Notes: a model not told the origin generated them from the sequence alone. Counted from the first letter of the stretch, positions 16,997-25,911 are shown. The stretch: 34,149 nucleotides of DNA from an uncultured Desulfobulbaceae bacterium (GCA_947311315.1 CAMZKN010000173.1:1-34149), one strand, 5' to 3'. Translations and numbers: made by a program.

Positions 16997-17815
16997 ATGG
17001 ATAAGAAAAAATCAGAGAATCAACTGGAAGTCAACAATATCGAAGTTGTTTATAATGATATTGTTCAGGTGTTGCGTGGTGTCAGCCTCAATGTGCCTAA
17101 GGGTGCCATTGTTGCTCTATTGGGGACGAATGGTGCAGGGAAGACGACAACCTTGAGGGCAATAAGTGGCCTGTTGAAGCCGGAAAACGGTTTTATACGG
17201 GAAGGTTATGTGAAATTCAGAGAAAATGATATTACTAATCTTCTGGGAACCCACGTTGTTAAGCTTGGTGCTGTAATGGTTCCCGAGGGAAGACGTGTGT
17301 TCAAGCATCTCACTGTTGATGAAAACATTCGTGTTGGATCCATTACAAGAAATGATGGACTACAGAAAATACGGGAAGATCATGCCATCATGTACAAACA
17401 TTTTCCCAGGCTATCAAATATTACCAACCGTATGGCCGGGTATTGTTCGGGTGGAGAGCAACAGATGATAGCGATAGCAAGGGCATTAATGGCTTCCCCT
17501 AAAATGCTTATGCTTGATGAGCCTTCACTTGGTTTGGCACCACTACTTGTCAACGAGATATTTGAAAATATTCAATTGATTAATAGAGAGATGAACACCA
17601 CCATTCTCGTCGTTGAGCAGAATGCAAAAATTGCTCTGGGTATTTCTGATTATGCCTATATCATGGAATCTGGAAGGATTGTACTGGAAGGGCCGTCTAA
17701 AGAACTTCAGGAAAATCCTGATGTAAAAGAATTTTATATGGGAATCACGCAGGGTGGAGGACGAAAATCATTTAAAGAAGTGAAATCATATAAAAGACGA
17801 AAACGCTGGATGTAA
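16997..17815 (+). CDS. livF: ABC transporter ATP-binding protein, LivF type
   Basis: A 272-residue ATPase, the second nucleotide-binding subunit of the importer. Walker A GTNGAGKT is at residues 43-50, the signature is CSGGEQQMIAIARAL and Walker B is MLMLDEPSLGL. The C-terminus has an extra basic tail of about 25 residues (KSFKEVKSYKRRKRWM) not usual in LivF. No clear ribosome binding site precedes the ATG, and a 114-base gap with a stem-loop separates it from livK, so its expression may be set separately. Confidence 0.92.
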   Translation: MDKKKSENQLEVNNIEVVYNDIVQVLRGVSLNVPKGAIVALLGTNGAGKTTTLRAISGLLKPENGFIREGYVKFRENDITNLLGTHVVKLGAVMVPEGRRVFKHLTVDENIRVGSITRNDGLQKIREDHAIMYKHFPRLSNITNRMAGYCSGGEQQMIAIARALMASPKMLMLDEPSLGLAPLLVNEIFENIQLINREMNTTILVVEQNAKIALGISDYAYIMESGRIVLEGPSKELQENPDVKEFYMGITQGGGRKSFKEVKSYKRRKRWM

Positions 17816-17860
17816 AGCATGATTTTTTATGACATGCTGAAATTGGGAAAGGAGTAAATA

Positions 17861-18265
17861 ATGAAATTCTTAGTAGGGTATAACGGGTCTGATGTTGCTA
17901 AGGAGGTTCTTGCCCTTGCAGCAGAGCACGCGAAACTCTTTCAGGCCAAGGTGCTTGTTGTTTTTTCTCTGGTTGGAGGAACTGGAGAAAATCCTGCAGA
18001 TATCGATAAGGCACGGCAGGATCTTGTTTTTGCAGAAAAATTTCTTAAAGATAAATCTGTCGCCTGCGAAACTTACCAGCTGGCACGGGGAAGAGCTCCT
18101 GGTGAGGATCTTGTGAATTTTGCTGACGAGCACGAAGTTGATCAGATATATGTCGGTGTGGAGAAAAAATCGAGAACACAAAAAATAATAGTGGGCTCGA
18201 ATGCACAGTATATAATTCTAAAAGCATCTTGTCCGGTTGTCAGTGTAAATAGATCTACTCGTTAA
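17861..18265 (+). CDS. Universal stress protein, UspA family
   Basis: A 134-residue cytoplasmic UspA-fold protein. It begins MKFLVGYNGSDVAKEVLALA and ends with VGSNAQYIILKASCPVVSV, a version of the nucleotide-binding G-x9-G-S/T region (GVEKKSRTQKIIVGSNAQY). AAAGGAG precedes the ATG at good spacing. It sits between livF and a second acyl-CoA ligase in the same direction and is probably transcribed with the transporter. Function in this family is regulatory or protective and cannot be made specific here. Confidence 0.88.
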   Translation: MKFLVGYNGSDVAKEVLALAAEHAKLFQAKVLVVFSLVGGTGENPADIDKARQDLVFAEKFLKDKSVACETYQLARGRAPGEDLVNFADEHEVDQIYVGVEKKSRTQKIIVGSNAQYIILKASCPVVSVNRSTR

Positions 18266-18349
18266 TACCTGTTCTCAGACAAGCTCCTAAAAATTGTAAG
18301 TTACGTTTTGCCAACTGGGCCTTATTGTCAACAAGGTACTCACCCTCTT
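18266..18349 (+). promoter_or_regulatory. Possible third copy of the repeated leader element
   Basis: TACCT (18266-18270) and AGGTA (18334-18338) are complementary. Between them lie CAAGCT, matching the AAGCT of copies 1 and 2, and a weak stem GTAAG/CTTAT. CAACAAGGTACTCAC at the right arm resembles CAACAAGGCACTTAC of copy 2. Pairing is weaker than in the other two, so this copy is tentative. It lies upstream of the second acyl-CoA ligase. Confidence 0.35.
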
Positions 18350-18391
18350 GTGGGGTTTCAGGCAACTTGAAAGGATTCGGGGGAAAATTCC

Positions 18392-19912
18392 ATGGGACTT
18401 TATGATCTCTCTTTTTACGATCTGATAAATCGAAATGCGGTTACATTCGCCGGTTGTACATGCTGGTGTGAGGTTGATGATGATCGACAATTGACCTTTG
18501 CTGAATATAAAAAACAGGTGGATATTCTGGCTGCAGGTTTTGCACAGGCCGGAATTCAAAAAGGCGATCGCATTGGCATTGTAGGCAAAAACAGCCTGGA
18601 ATTTTTTCTTATATATGGTGCCGCCGCCTTCCTTGGTGCTATCGTTTTACCGATCAACTGGCGATTGTCCATTGATGAAATTTGTTACAATCTCAACGAC
18701 TGCGAGGCAAAAATACTTTTTACCGATGAGGAATTTCAAGTCACTCTCAAGGAAAAACGTGAAAAACTGTCTTCAGTTAAGGAAATTTTTAATTTAAAGG
18801 AAGATAAGGGAAATTTTTTACAGTTTGCTTCTTTGATGGATTCATCCTCGCAAACAAAACCAGCCGAAGTTGTGAGTTCAGACGGATTTGTCATTATTCA
18901 TACTGCTGCAGTAGCAGGACAACCGCGTGGTGCACTGCTCAGTCATGCCAATATGCTTAATGCCAATGTTCATTTTGCATATTATCTCGGTTTGACTCAG
19001 GATGATGTCCACTTGAACCTTTTGCCACTTTTTCATGTGGGTGGGTTGTTTATGGCAACAAGCGTGTTCCACGCCGGTGGTTTGAATCTTAATATGAGCA
19101 AATTTGATGCTACAGTCGCTGCAAACCTCATTGAAGAAAAAAAGGTGAGTGTGTTTTTTGATTTTCCTCCAATTTTAGACTCTGTGTTAAAGGCCGCTGT
19201 CTCAGAAAACTGCAATATCTCTTCATTGAATGCTATTGTCGGTCTTGGTACACCCGAGGTAATTGAACAGTTTGAAACTGCCACAGGTGGTAAATATCAC
19301 GTAATGTATGGACAGACAGAGACCTCCTGTCTTGCCACAATGGGAAAATATAGTGATATGCCCGGATCGGCAGGTAAAACAATATTGCTGGCTGATGTAG
19401 AACTCGTTGACGAATTTGACAAACCGGTACCCGTTGGTGAAGTCGGTGAGATAACGGTTAGGGGGCCAATGGTTTTTCTTGGCTATTGGGGACTGGATGA
19501 CGATAACGCCTATACTTTTCGTGATGGCAGACACCATACAGGTGACCTCGGGCGCTTTGATGCGGACGGGTATCTTTTTTATGCAGGTCGGAAGGCTGAG
19601 AAAGAATTAATAAAGCCAGGTGGGGAAAATGTCTATCCCGCTGAGGTTGAGAAGATTGTTCTGCAGCATCCTGCGATTGCCAAAACAGTCGTTATTGGAG
19701 TACCGGATCCCAAGTGGAAGGAAGGAATTAAGGCGGTTTGCCAACTGAATGAAGGCGAGACTGTGACAAGCGAAGAACTGATCAGTTTTGTCGGAGAGAG
19801 GATAGCCCGTTTTAAAAAACCACAATATGTAGAATTTGTGGAAGCCTTGCCTGTGACAAAGGAAGGCTCTATCGATAGAGATGCTGTAAAATCTTTATAC
19901 GGAAAAGCGTAG
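18392..19912 (+). CDS. AMP-dependent acyl-CoA synthetase/ligase with atypical P-loop
   Basis: A 506-residue ANL-superfamily ligase with the usual landmarks YGQTETSC (A5), HHTGDLGRFDADG (A7) and GRKAEKELIKPGGENVYPAEVE (A8), ending in PVTKEGSIDRDAV, where the catalytic C-terminal Lys region is expected. The A3 P-loop, normally TSGTTGxPKG, reads HTAAVAGQPRGALLSHAN: the Ser/Thr-Gly core is changed and Lys becomes Arg. Such variants occur in some acyl-CoA ligase subfamilies and need not mean inactivity. Medium- or branched-chain acids are plausible substrates, given isovaleryl-CoA dehydrogenase directly downstream on the other strand. GGGGGAAA precedes the ATG. Confidence 0.87.
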   Translation: MGLYDLSFYDLINRNAVTFAGCTCWCEVDDDRQLTFAEYKKQVDILAAGFAQAGIQKGDRIGIVGKNSLEFFLIYGAAAFLGAIVLPINWRLSIDEICYNLNDCEAKILFTDEEFQVTLKEKREKLSSVKEIFNLKEDKGNFLQFASLMDSSSQTKPAEVVSSDGFVIIHTAAVAGQPRGALLSHANMLNANVHFAYYLGLTQDDVHLNLLPLFHVGGLFMATSVFHAGGLNLNMSKFDATVAANLIEEKKVSVFFDFPPILDSVLKAAVSENCNISSLNAIVGLGTPEVIEQFETATGGKYHVMYGQTETSCLATMGKYSDMPGSAGKTILLADVELVDEFDKPVPVGEVGEITVRGPMVFLGYWGLDDDNAYTFRDGRHHTGDLGRFDADGYLFYAGRKAEKELIKPGGENVYPAEVEKIVLQHPAIAKTVVIGVPDPKWKEGIKAVCQLNEGETVTSEELISFVGERIARFKKPQYVEFVEALPVTKEGSIDRDAVKSLYGKA

Positions 19913-19914
19913 TT

Positions 19915-19975
19915 AATACAAAAAAACAGGCAGAATACGCATGAATATGCTGCGATACATTCTGCCTGTTTTGAG
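19915..19975. terminator. Bidirectional terminator between convergent ligase and ivd genes
   Basis: AAAACAGGCAGAAT (19923-19936) and its complement ATTCTGCCTGTTTT (19959-19972) form a 14-bp stem; an inner GCAT/ATGC adds to it. A-rich sequence on the left gives a T run for the minus strand, and TTTT closes the plus-strand arm. It lies between convergent stops. Confidence 0.85.
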
Positions 19976-19993
19976 ATGTGGAGGCACTGTTTT

Positions 19994-21163
19994 TCAGTCT
20001 TCAGTATCCCTGAACAGTTCCCTGCCAATCAACATTCGTCGAATTTCACTTGTGCCTGCGCCTATCTCATAGAGCTTGGCGTCCCGTAGGAATCTTCCCG
20101 TAGGAAATTCGTTGATGTATCCGTTTCCTCCAAGACACTGGATTGCTTCAAGTGCCATCCAGGTTGCTTTTTCAGCGGCGAACAGAATAGCCGCAGCGGC
20201 ATCTTTACGTATGTTGCTGCCACTGTCTGCAGCTTTGGCTACAGTGTAAACGTATGCCCTACTCGCATTCCACGTGGCGTACATGTCGGCGAGTTTGCCC
20301 TGCATGAGTTCGAATCGTCCTATTGAATATCCAAATTGTTTTCTGACGTGTACGTAGGGCAGGACAACATCCATACAGGATGCCATAATGCCGAGTGGGC
20401 CGCCAGACAAAACAAGTCGCTCATAGTTGAGACCACTCATCAAAACATCGACACCTCTATCCAATTTGCCGATGATATTTTCTTTTGGAACAGCACAATT
20501 TTCAAAAACCAGCTCACAGGTTGGAGATCCTCGCATGCCAAGTTTATCGAGCTTGGGACTTGTTGAAAAACCGGGCATGCTTTTTTCTATAATAAATGCG
20601 GTTATACCCTTATGGTTCATTTTGGGAGATGTTTTTGCGTAAACCACAAGAACATCTGCATTGGGGCCGTTGGTAATCCACATTTTCGTACCGTTGAGAA
20701 TATATTCGTCGCCATTTTTTACAGCAGCAAGTCGCATTCCCACAACGTCAGAACCTGCATTCGCTTCGCTCATTGCCAGGGCGCCAATATGTTCTCCGCT
20801 AATGAGTTTTGGCAGGTAACGTTTTTTTTGTTCATCTGTACCATTGAGCTTAATCTGGTTTACACAGAGATTTGAGTGTGCACCAAAAGCAAGGCCAACA
20901 GAAGCGGAGCCCCTGCTGATTTCTTCCATGGCGATAGTATGTTCAAGATAGCCCATTCCAGCACCACCGTATTCTTCGGCGACGGTTATTCCCAACAAGC
21001 CCATGGCCCCCATTTTTTGCCAGAGTTCAGGAGGGAAAAAATCATTACGATCAATATCATCAGCTAGAGGGGCAATTTCAGTAGCGACAAAACCCTGTAC
21101 TGATTCCCGCAGTAGATTTGCGGTTTCTCCAAGACCAAAATTCAATTGAGGAAAAGTCTTCAT
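19994..21163 (-). CDS. ivd: Isovaleryl-CoA dehydrogenase
   Basis: A 389-residue FAD-dependent acyl-CoA dehydrogenase that oxidises isovaleryl-CoA to 3-methylcrotonyl-CoA in leucine breakdown and passes electrons to ETF. The match to IVD is close: [60 protein letters not shown]. The catalytic base is at the IVD position, Glu248 in [14 protein letters not shown], whereas the MCAD-type catalytic Glu position is Ala in YEIGAGTSE. Both are diagnostic for IVD over short- or medium-chain dehydrogenases. Last gene of the minus-strand operon, 37 bases after acetoacetyl-CoA synthetase. No ETF genes are in the window. Confidence 0.92.
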   Translation of the reverse strand: MKTFPQLNFGLGETANLLRESVQGFVATEIAPLADDIDRNDFFPPELWQKMGAMGLLGITVAEEYGGAGMGYLEHTIAMEEISRGSASVGLAFGAHSNLCVNQIKLNGTDEQKKRYLPKLISGEHIGALAMSEANAGSDVVGMRLAAVKNGDEYILNGTKMWITNGPNADVLVVYAKTSPKMNHKGITAFIIEKSMPGFSTSPKLDKLGMRGSPTCELVFENCAVPKENIIGKLDRGVDVLMSGLNYERLVLSGGPLGIMASCMDVVLPYVHVRKQFGYSIGRFELMQGKLADMYATWNASRAYVYTVAKAADSGSNIRKDAAAAILFAAEKATWMALEAIQCLGGNGYINEFPTGRFLRDAKLYEIGAGTSEIRRMLIGRELFRDTED

Positions 21164-21200
21164 GGTTTCTCCAGGTTCTCTGTAATGATTTGATTTTTTG

Positions 21201-23150
21201 CTAGGTCATAAGCTCCGGAATGTTTTCAAAGAAATCAAGTGATTCAGGGTTCTTTAAAGCGTCTTTATTTTTAACAATCTTGCCGTGAACAATTTTCTGT
21301 ACAGCAAGTTCGACTTTTTTCATATTCAAGGTGTAAGGAATGTCTGGTACCTTTATGATTTTAGCAGGAACGTGTCTTGGTGAACTGTTCGTTCTTATAC
21401 TGGTTCGTATATGATTTTTTAGAGAATCGGTTAGTTCTTCCCCAGGTTTCATTTTCAGAAAAAGTACTACTCGAGTGTCATTTTTCCATTTCTGCCCTAT
21501 AACAACACTGTCTTCGACTTCCGCCATTTTGTCCATTGTTCGGTATATTTCAGCGGTACCGATTCTTACGCCACCAGGGTTTAGCGTGGCATCCGATCTT
21601 CCATACATGATAAGACCGCCTCTTTCAGTGATTTCTATGTAATCACCGTGTGTCCAGATACCTGGAAATCCCTCGAAATAGGCAGATGTATATTTGGCAC
21701 CATCTTCATCATCCCAGAAGTAAATAGGCATTGATGGAAAAGGTGCGGTGCACACGAGTTCGCCTTGCTCTGCAATAACTGGTTCTCCATCATCGTTATA
21801 GGCAAATACTTTCATGCCAAGGCCACGGCACTGTAGCTCTCCCTCATAGACAGGGCCCATGGGGTTGCCTAGTGCAAAGCAGCCATTCAGATCTGAACCT
21901 CCGGATATGGACGCCAGTTGAAGGTCACTTTTCACCTCATCATAAATATAGTGAAAATCTTCTTTTGATAGAGGAGAACCTGTTGAGAGCAAGGATTTCA
22001 TAGGGCTCAAATTAAACTCCTGACCAGGTTTTATGTCCGCATTTTTCAATGCTGCGATATATCCGGCACTTGTTCCAAAGATAGTGATTTTTTCATCTTC
22101 GGCCATTTGCCATAATGCGGCGGGTGATGGATGAAAAGGATTGCCGTCATACAGGATAAGAGTTGCACCTGTCATAAGAGCACTGGTAAGCCAGTTCCAC
22201 ATCATCCAACCGCAGGTGGTAAAATAAAAAATTGTATCTTCTCTTTTAACGTCGGTATGGAGAAAAAGCTCTTTTGCGTGATGGAGAAGAACTCCACCCG
22301 CACTTTGCACCATACACTTCGGCAGCCCTGTGGTACCCGAGGAATACATGATATAGAGCGGATGTTCAAAAGGGAGCTGTTCAAACTCTATGGTTGTCGA
22401 GTCATTTCTGGTGAAATCATCGTAATGAACACCATTTTTAATACCAGAGATATCCGCACATTCTTTTGTATAGGGAACAACAACGACTTTTTCAATTGAA
22501 GGTATCTGTTCAATAATACCAGCAATTTTTGCCAGGCTGTCCAGCGGCTTACCTTTAAAAAAGTATCCGTCTGCTGTAAATAGAACTTTAGGTCTGGTTT
22601 GACCAAATCTGTCAAGAACACCTTTTATGCCAAAATCAGGTGAACAGGAGGACCAGACAGCTCCAATACTGGTAGCTGCAAGCATGGCAATTATTGATTC
22701 CGGCATATTGGGCATGAATCCTACGACCCTGTCTCCAACTGTAACTCCAGCACTTTTCAAGGCAGTAGCGACCCTGGCTGTTGCGCTGTAAAGTTCGCTG
22801 TAGGTTAAAACTCTACGGATACTGTCTTCACCTTTAAAAATCAGTGCAACCTTATCATCATTGTAGCGCAAAAGGTTTTCAGCAAAATTCAAGCGACTGC
22901 CCGGAAACCATTTCGCTCCTGGCATTTTATTTGGATCATCAATAATCTTATCATACGTTTTCGAGGCCTTGATCAGTGTAAATCGCCAGACTTCAGCCCA
23001 AAATGATTCAAGATCGTCAATGGACCACTGATATAGTGCATCGTAGTCTTTGAAATCTGTGTTGCAGGCTTGGTTCACTTCCTGCATGAATCTGTACATA
23101 TTTGTACTTTGGATTCGTTTTGATGACGGTTCCCATAATGGTTTTGGCAT
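21201..23150 (-). CDS. aacS: Acetoacetyl-CoA synthetase
   Basis: A 649-residue ANL ligase of the acetoacetate-CoA ligase family, converting acetoacetate, ATP and CoA to acetoacetyl-CoA. Visible features: the N-terminal [35 protein letters not shown]-loop [68 protein letters not shown] and a C-terminal [16 protein letters not shown]. Length fits the family. I chose ATG 23150, preceded by AAGGAAAGGA; a longer frame to 23192 runs into a leader hairpin. In leucine catabolism the enzyme rescues the acetoacetate released from HMG-CoA. Confidence 0.92.
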   Translation of the reverse strand: MPKPLWEPSSKRIQSTNMYRFMQEVNQACNTDFKDYDALYQWSIDDLESFWAEVWRFTLIKASKTYDKIIDDPNKMPGAKWFPGSRLNFAENLLRYNDDKVALIFKGEDSIRRVLTYSELYSATARVATALKSAGVTVGDRVVGFMPNMPESIIAMLAATSIGAVWSSCSPDFGIKGVLDRFGQTRPKVLFTADGYFFKGKPLDSLAKIAGIIEQIPSIEKVVVVPYTKECADISGIKNGVHYDDFTRNDSTTIEFEQLPFEHPLYIMYSSGTTGLPKCMVQSAGGVLLHHAKELFLHTDVKREDTIFYFTTCGWMMWNWLTSALMTGATLILYDGNPFHPSPAALWQMAEDEKITIFGTSAGYIAALKNADIKPGQEFNLSPMKSLLSTGSPLSKEDFHYIYDEVKSDLQLASISGGSDLNGCFALGNPMGPVYEGELQCRGLGMKVFAYNDDGEPVIAEQGELVCTAPFPSMPIYFWDDEDGAKYTSAYFEGFPGIWTHGDYIEITERGGLIMYGRSDATLNPGGVRIGTAEIYRTMDKMAEVEDSVVIGQKWKNDTRVVLFLKMKPGEELTDSLKNHIRTSIRTNSSPRHVPAKIIKVPDIPYTLNMKKVELAVQKIVHGKIVKNKDALKNPESLDFFENIPELMT

Positions 23151-23160
23151 AGTCCTTTCC

Positions 23161-23214
23161 TTTTGTACTGAAAAAGCAGTACTAACACCCACATAAGCGG
23201 CAGATGTTAGTACT
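23161..23214 (-). promoter_or_regulatory. Attenuator-like pair of alternative hairpins before aacS
   Basis: On the minus strand AGTACTAACA (23205-23214) and TGTTAGTACT (23178-23187) form a perfect 10-bp stem with an inner CCGC/GTGG helix, followed by GC and five T: a terminator shape. The same GTACTG (from the 3' arm) can instead pair with CAGTAC (23165-23170 region) to give a 6-bp hairpin whose loop CTTTTT contains the T run. The two folds exclude each other and lie just before the aacS ribosome binding site. Confidence 0.55.
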
Positions 23215-23257
23215 TTTACAAAATTATAGTGAAACGTGGTGATGAATTATCAGAGCC

Positions 23258-23848
23258 TTAAAAAGTAAAACCTTCAGGCAGCTGGCTTTCTGATGTTCCT
23301 TTGGGAACCCATGATAAATCAAGTATTGTGAAGGTTGGGCCGGTTGTTTTAAAAATAGGAACAACTTCCATGTTAAATTCCGGCTCTCCAAGGCTTAAAT
23401 AGCTCATTAATATTGTAGCTACGCCATCAAATTCGATGTTGATAAATTTAATGGGTTTTTCCAAAACATTAAAGGCACCAGATCGTTCACATACCATAAA
23501 AGTATGTACTTTTGCGGTTGTTTTGGCGATATCTGTTAAATCAATAACGCTGTTTTTCCCCAGACAATCGGGACAGTGTGTGCGAAAGGGGATATATATA
23601 GTTCCTTTGGAGTCACAACCATCCTGATCGCAGCGGGTGGCCATCAGTTTCCCCTGGCTGAGAGATTCAAAAAATATTGCTTCTCCGCCATAGGAATGGA
23701 TAAATGTCATATCCCTTGGGTTCGTTACCCCAAGCAGCTTCCAGTTGTCATCTGCGTCACGTATTGGTGTATTTGGTGTAAGGTGATGGAATTCACCTTT
23801 AAGCTTATACTTATTGTCTTTGACATAAACCTGTCCGAACATACTCAT
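23258..23848 (-). CDS. DUF35 Zn-ribbon/OB-fold protein (thiolase partner)
   Basis: A 196-residue protein with an N-terminal rubredoxin-like zinc ribbon (Cys pairs in TRCDQDGCDSKG and THCPDC) and a C-terminal OB fold from about residue 110. Proteins of this family form complexes with thiolase-superfamily enzymes: the archaeal acetoacetyl-CoA thiolase/HMG-CoA synthase complex and the steroid aldolase Ltp2. Here it follows the thiolase-like gene by 12 bases with an AGGAGAGAT ribosome binding site, so a stoichiometric complex is likely. It begins with a longer N-terminal region than minimal DUF35 proteins (GEFHHLTPNTPIRDADDNWKL). Catalysis by itself is not expected. Confidence 0.88.
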   Translation of the reverse strand: MSMFGQVYVKDNKYKLKGEFHHLTPNTPIRDADDNWKLLGVTNPRDMTFIHSYGGEAIFFESLSQGKLMATRCDQDGCDSKGTIYIPFRTHCPDCLGKNSVIDLTDIAKTTAKVHTFMVCERSGAFNVLEKPIKFINIEFDGVATILMSYLSLGEPEFNMEVVPIFKTTGPTFTILDLSWVPKGTSESQLPEGFTF

Positions 23849-23860
23849 AATATCTCTCCT

Positions 23861-25297
23861 CTAATCGTCTTTATTTATCAAATGGTCAGGATCCATAAGG
23901 ATGGTTGCAGTGACATGAGACCCTACACCTGCATGACTTATAGCCATGCCACGTTTGGCATCTTTTACCTGGAGGCTGGTCCAATCACTTGGCTTCTCGC
24001 GATTGTACTGTTTCCAGAGCTTATCGTCGCCATGAATTTCATCCCATCTGTTCCAGATATGTGTTGCTATTTCATAGGTCTGCATGATTCCGGTTGCACC
24101 AACTGAATGCATACAGCCTATTAAACCGCCGGAGAGATTTGACGGTAGTTTACCTGGTTCACCTGTATTGGGGTTAGTGTGATAGCAGTCACCCGATTCA
24201 ACATATTCCCTGCCATATCCGTAGGGTCGGATACCAATATCTTCATATGTTTGGACATCGCTGATGGTAAAAGCATCATGAAGTTCGACTACATCAAGAT
24301 CCTCAGTAGGGTCTGTGATCCCGGCCATACCATATCCGTAAAGGGCTGCCATTCTCGCGGCGAGAAAGCCGGTAAAACCTGGATAGCGATCTCCACCAGG
24401 AAAACGTTCGCCAAGATCTTTATACTGATCAGGAGTTTCATTTGGCAGAAGTGGTATATCCATATCAAGTCTATCTGCAGGTCGGAGGGTATGTGAACCG
24501 GCAGATACCCAGATACGTAAAGGTTTATTTTTAGAATTTTTTGTCAGTTGATCGGCTGTATCTTCATCACAAAGGATAGAACACGCTGCTCCAACACTCA
24601 TCAGACAACAATCGAGAGCTCGGAGAGGATATGCAACTACCGGTGAATTCAATACGTCATCAACGGTGATTTTCATTGGTGCCTGAGCAAAAGGATTAAA
24701 CCTTGCGTAACCATGGTGTTTAACAGCAATTTCGGCCAGAGTTCTTCTAAAAGAATCCTCAGATTTACCAAATATCTGCCAATACCGTTGGGCCATAACA
24801 GCGTAGTATCCTGTGTAAATATGACCAAGTGGAGATTCCCAGTCTTTATCTGCGGCACAGGATATCAGGAAGTTACCCTCATCAGTGGGTACCTCGTCCA
24901 TACGTTCCCAACCCATAACCAAAACGCAGTCTGAGTAGCCTGAGGCTACAGCCTTCATGCCTTCCCACATGGTTGAGCCACCGGTTGCTCCCCCGGTTTT
25001 TACACCAACGTTACCAAGTGGATCGAGGCCAAGACGATCATGAATAACAGATTCACCAAGAAGTTGATCACCAAAATGATCTGCGAAATGACCATAATAA
25101 CAGGTATGGATATATTTTTTTAATTCAGCAGGAGAGATGTCCAGTAAACCTGCAGCCATAGTAAAAGAATCAATGCAAAGTTCTTCGGTACGTTTATCTG
25201 GAAAGGCACGGTCAAATTTTGATTGTCCAGCGGTTACCAGGTATACTGGTCTCTGCAATTTTGGAATTTTCAACTGTTGTTTACTGAATTTAATCAT
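23861..25297 (-). CDS. Thiolase-superfamily protein lacking the nucleophilic cysteine
   Basis: A 478-residue protein of the SCP-x/thiolase superfamily. Alignment without gaps to the SCP-x active-site block (NNNCATGSTAL ... CVLALGFEKM) puts glycine (Gly103 in KTGGATGGST) where thiolases have the nucleophilic Cys. The HDAF segment (ELHDAFTISD) and the His of the NxSGG...GHP block (NLSGGLIGCMHSVGATG) remain, and the second catalytic Cys is replaced as well (GATG). A normal Claisen thiolase mechanism is therefore unlikely; retro-aldol activity as in the Ltp2-DUF35 pair is an attractive alternative. Start chosen at ATG 25297 with AAGGAG upstream; the frame extends back to 25327 without a ribosome binding site. 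Database names such as acetyl-CoA acetyltransferase may be misleading. Confidence 0.85.
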   Translation of the reverse strand: MIKFSKQQLKIPKLQRPVYLVTAGQSKFDRAFPDKRTEELCIDSFTMAAGLLDISPAELKKYIHTCYYGHFADHFGDQLLGESVIHDRLGLDPLGNVGVKTGGATGGSTMWEGMKAVASGYSDCVLVMGWERMDEVPTDEGNFLISCAADKDWESPLGHIYTGYYAVMAQRYWQIFGKSEDSFRRTLAEIAVKHHGYARFNPFAQAPMKITVDDVLNSPVVAYPLRALDCCLMSVGAACSILCDEDTADQLTKNSKNKPLRIWVSAGSHTLRPADRLDMDIPLLPNETPDQYKDLGERFPGGDRYPGFTGFLAARMAALYGYGMAGITDPTEDLDVVELHDAFTISDVQTYEDIGIRPYGYGREYVESGDCYHTNPNTGEPGKLPSNLSGGLIGCMHSVGATGIMQTYEIATHIWNRWDEIHGDDKLWKQYNREKPSDWTSLQVKDAKRGMAISHAGVGSHVTATILMDPDHLINKDD

Positions 25298-25319
25298 ACC
25301 TCGATCTCCTTGTTTGGTG

Positions 25320-25335
25320 GTGTCCAATGGGACAC
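25320..25335 (-). promoter_or_regulatory. Small hairpin before the thiolase-like gene
   Basis: GTGTCC (25320-25325) and GGACAC (25330-25335) form a 6-bp stem with a 4-base loop directly upstream of the AAGGAG ribosome binding site of the thiolase-like gene. On the plus strand it is followed by five T, but no plus-strand gene ends here. Possibly translation or mRNA-end control. Confidence 0.35.
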
Positions 25336-25368
25336 TTTTTAAGGTTGAGCTACGCTATCAAGCATTTT

Positions 25369-25911
25369 TTAAAGAGTTCCAACCCATAAGACAAAACTGA
25401 TCTTTTTACTGGTATTGGAAATTCTCTGACTTTCAGGGTTTGACCAGAAATGAACAGAATCACCTGTTGTAAGAGAGACTTTTTCATCACTCAGCATTAG
25501 TTCTACATTCCCTTTCAGCACACAAAGGACTTCCTGGCCATTTTTAATATTTTTTCGAACAGGAATAGATTTCCCGGGTTCAATAACGAGAACTGAAGAA
25601 TCTATAACGGTTCTATCCTCAGGCGGAAAAAATCTGCGAGTCACAAAACCGGTATGGGAGAGGTCAATATCATCCCATTCTGATTTTTTAATGAGAATTA
25701 TTTTTTCCTGTTTGCTTACCTGAGTGAGAAGATCCCCTGCATTGACATCTATTGCGCTGCAGATACGCATCAGGGTTTCAACAGATGGAGAATTAACATC
25801 GTTTTCTACCTGGCTGAGAAAACCTTCAGAAATAGAGGCTTTTTCCGCAACGGCTTTCAGTGTCAGTTTCTTTTCTTTTCGATACCTTCGAATCAGAGTG
25901 CCAATATTCAT
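25369..25911 (-). CDS. XRE-family regulator with C-terminal cupin domain
   Basis: A 180-residue regulator with an N-terminal helix-turn-helix at about residues 5-60 (TLIRRYRKEKKLTLKAVAEKAS, ISEGFLSQVENDVNSPSVETL) and a C-terminal cupin at about 100-178 (VLCVLKGNVELMLSDEKVSL, GDSVHFWSNPESQRI). It is the first gene of the minus-strand operon with the thiolase-like, DUF35, acetoacetyl-CoA synthetase and ivd genes (71-base gap), so it is the probable local regulator of that pathway. Palindromic AT-rich sequence 66-80 bases upstream of its ATG is a candidate self-operator. Confidence 0.88.
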   Translation of the reverse strand: MNIGTLIRRYRKEKKLTLKAVAEKASISEGFLSQVENDVNSPSVETLMRICSAIDVNAGDLLTQVSKQEKIILIKKSEWDDIDLSHTGFVTRRFFPPEDRTVIDSSVLVIEPGKSIPVRKNIKNGQEVLCVLKGNVELMLSDEKVSLTTGDSVHFWSNPESQRISNTSKKISFVLWVGTL

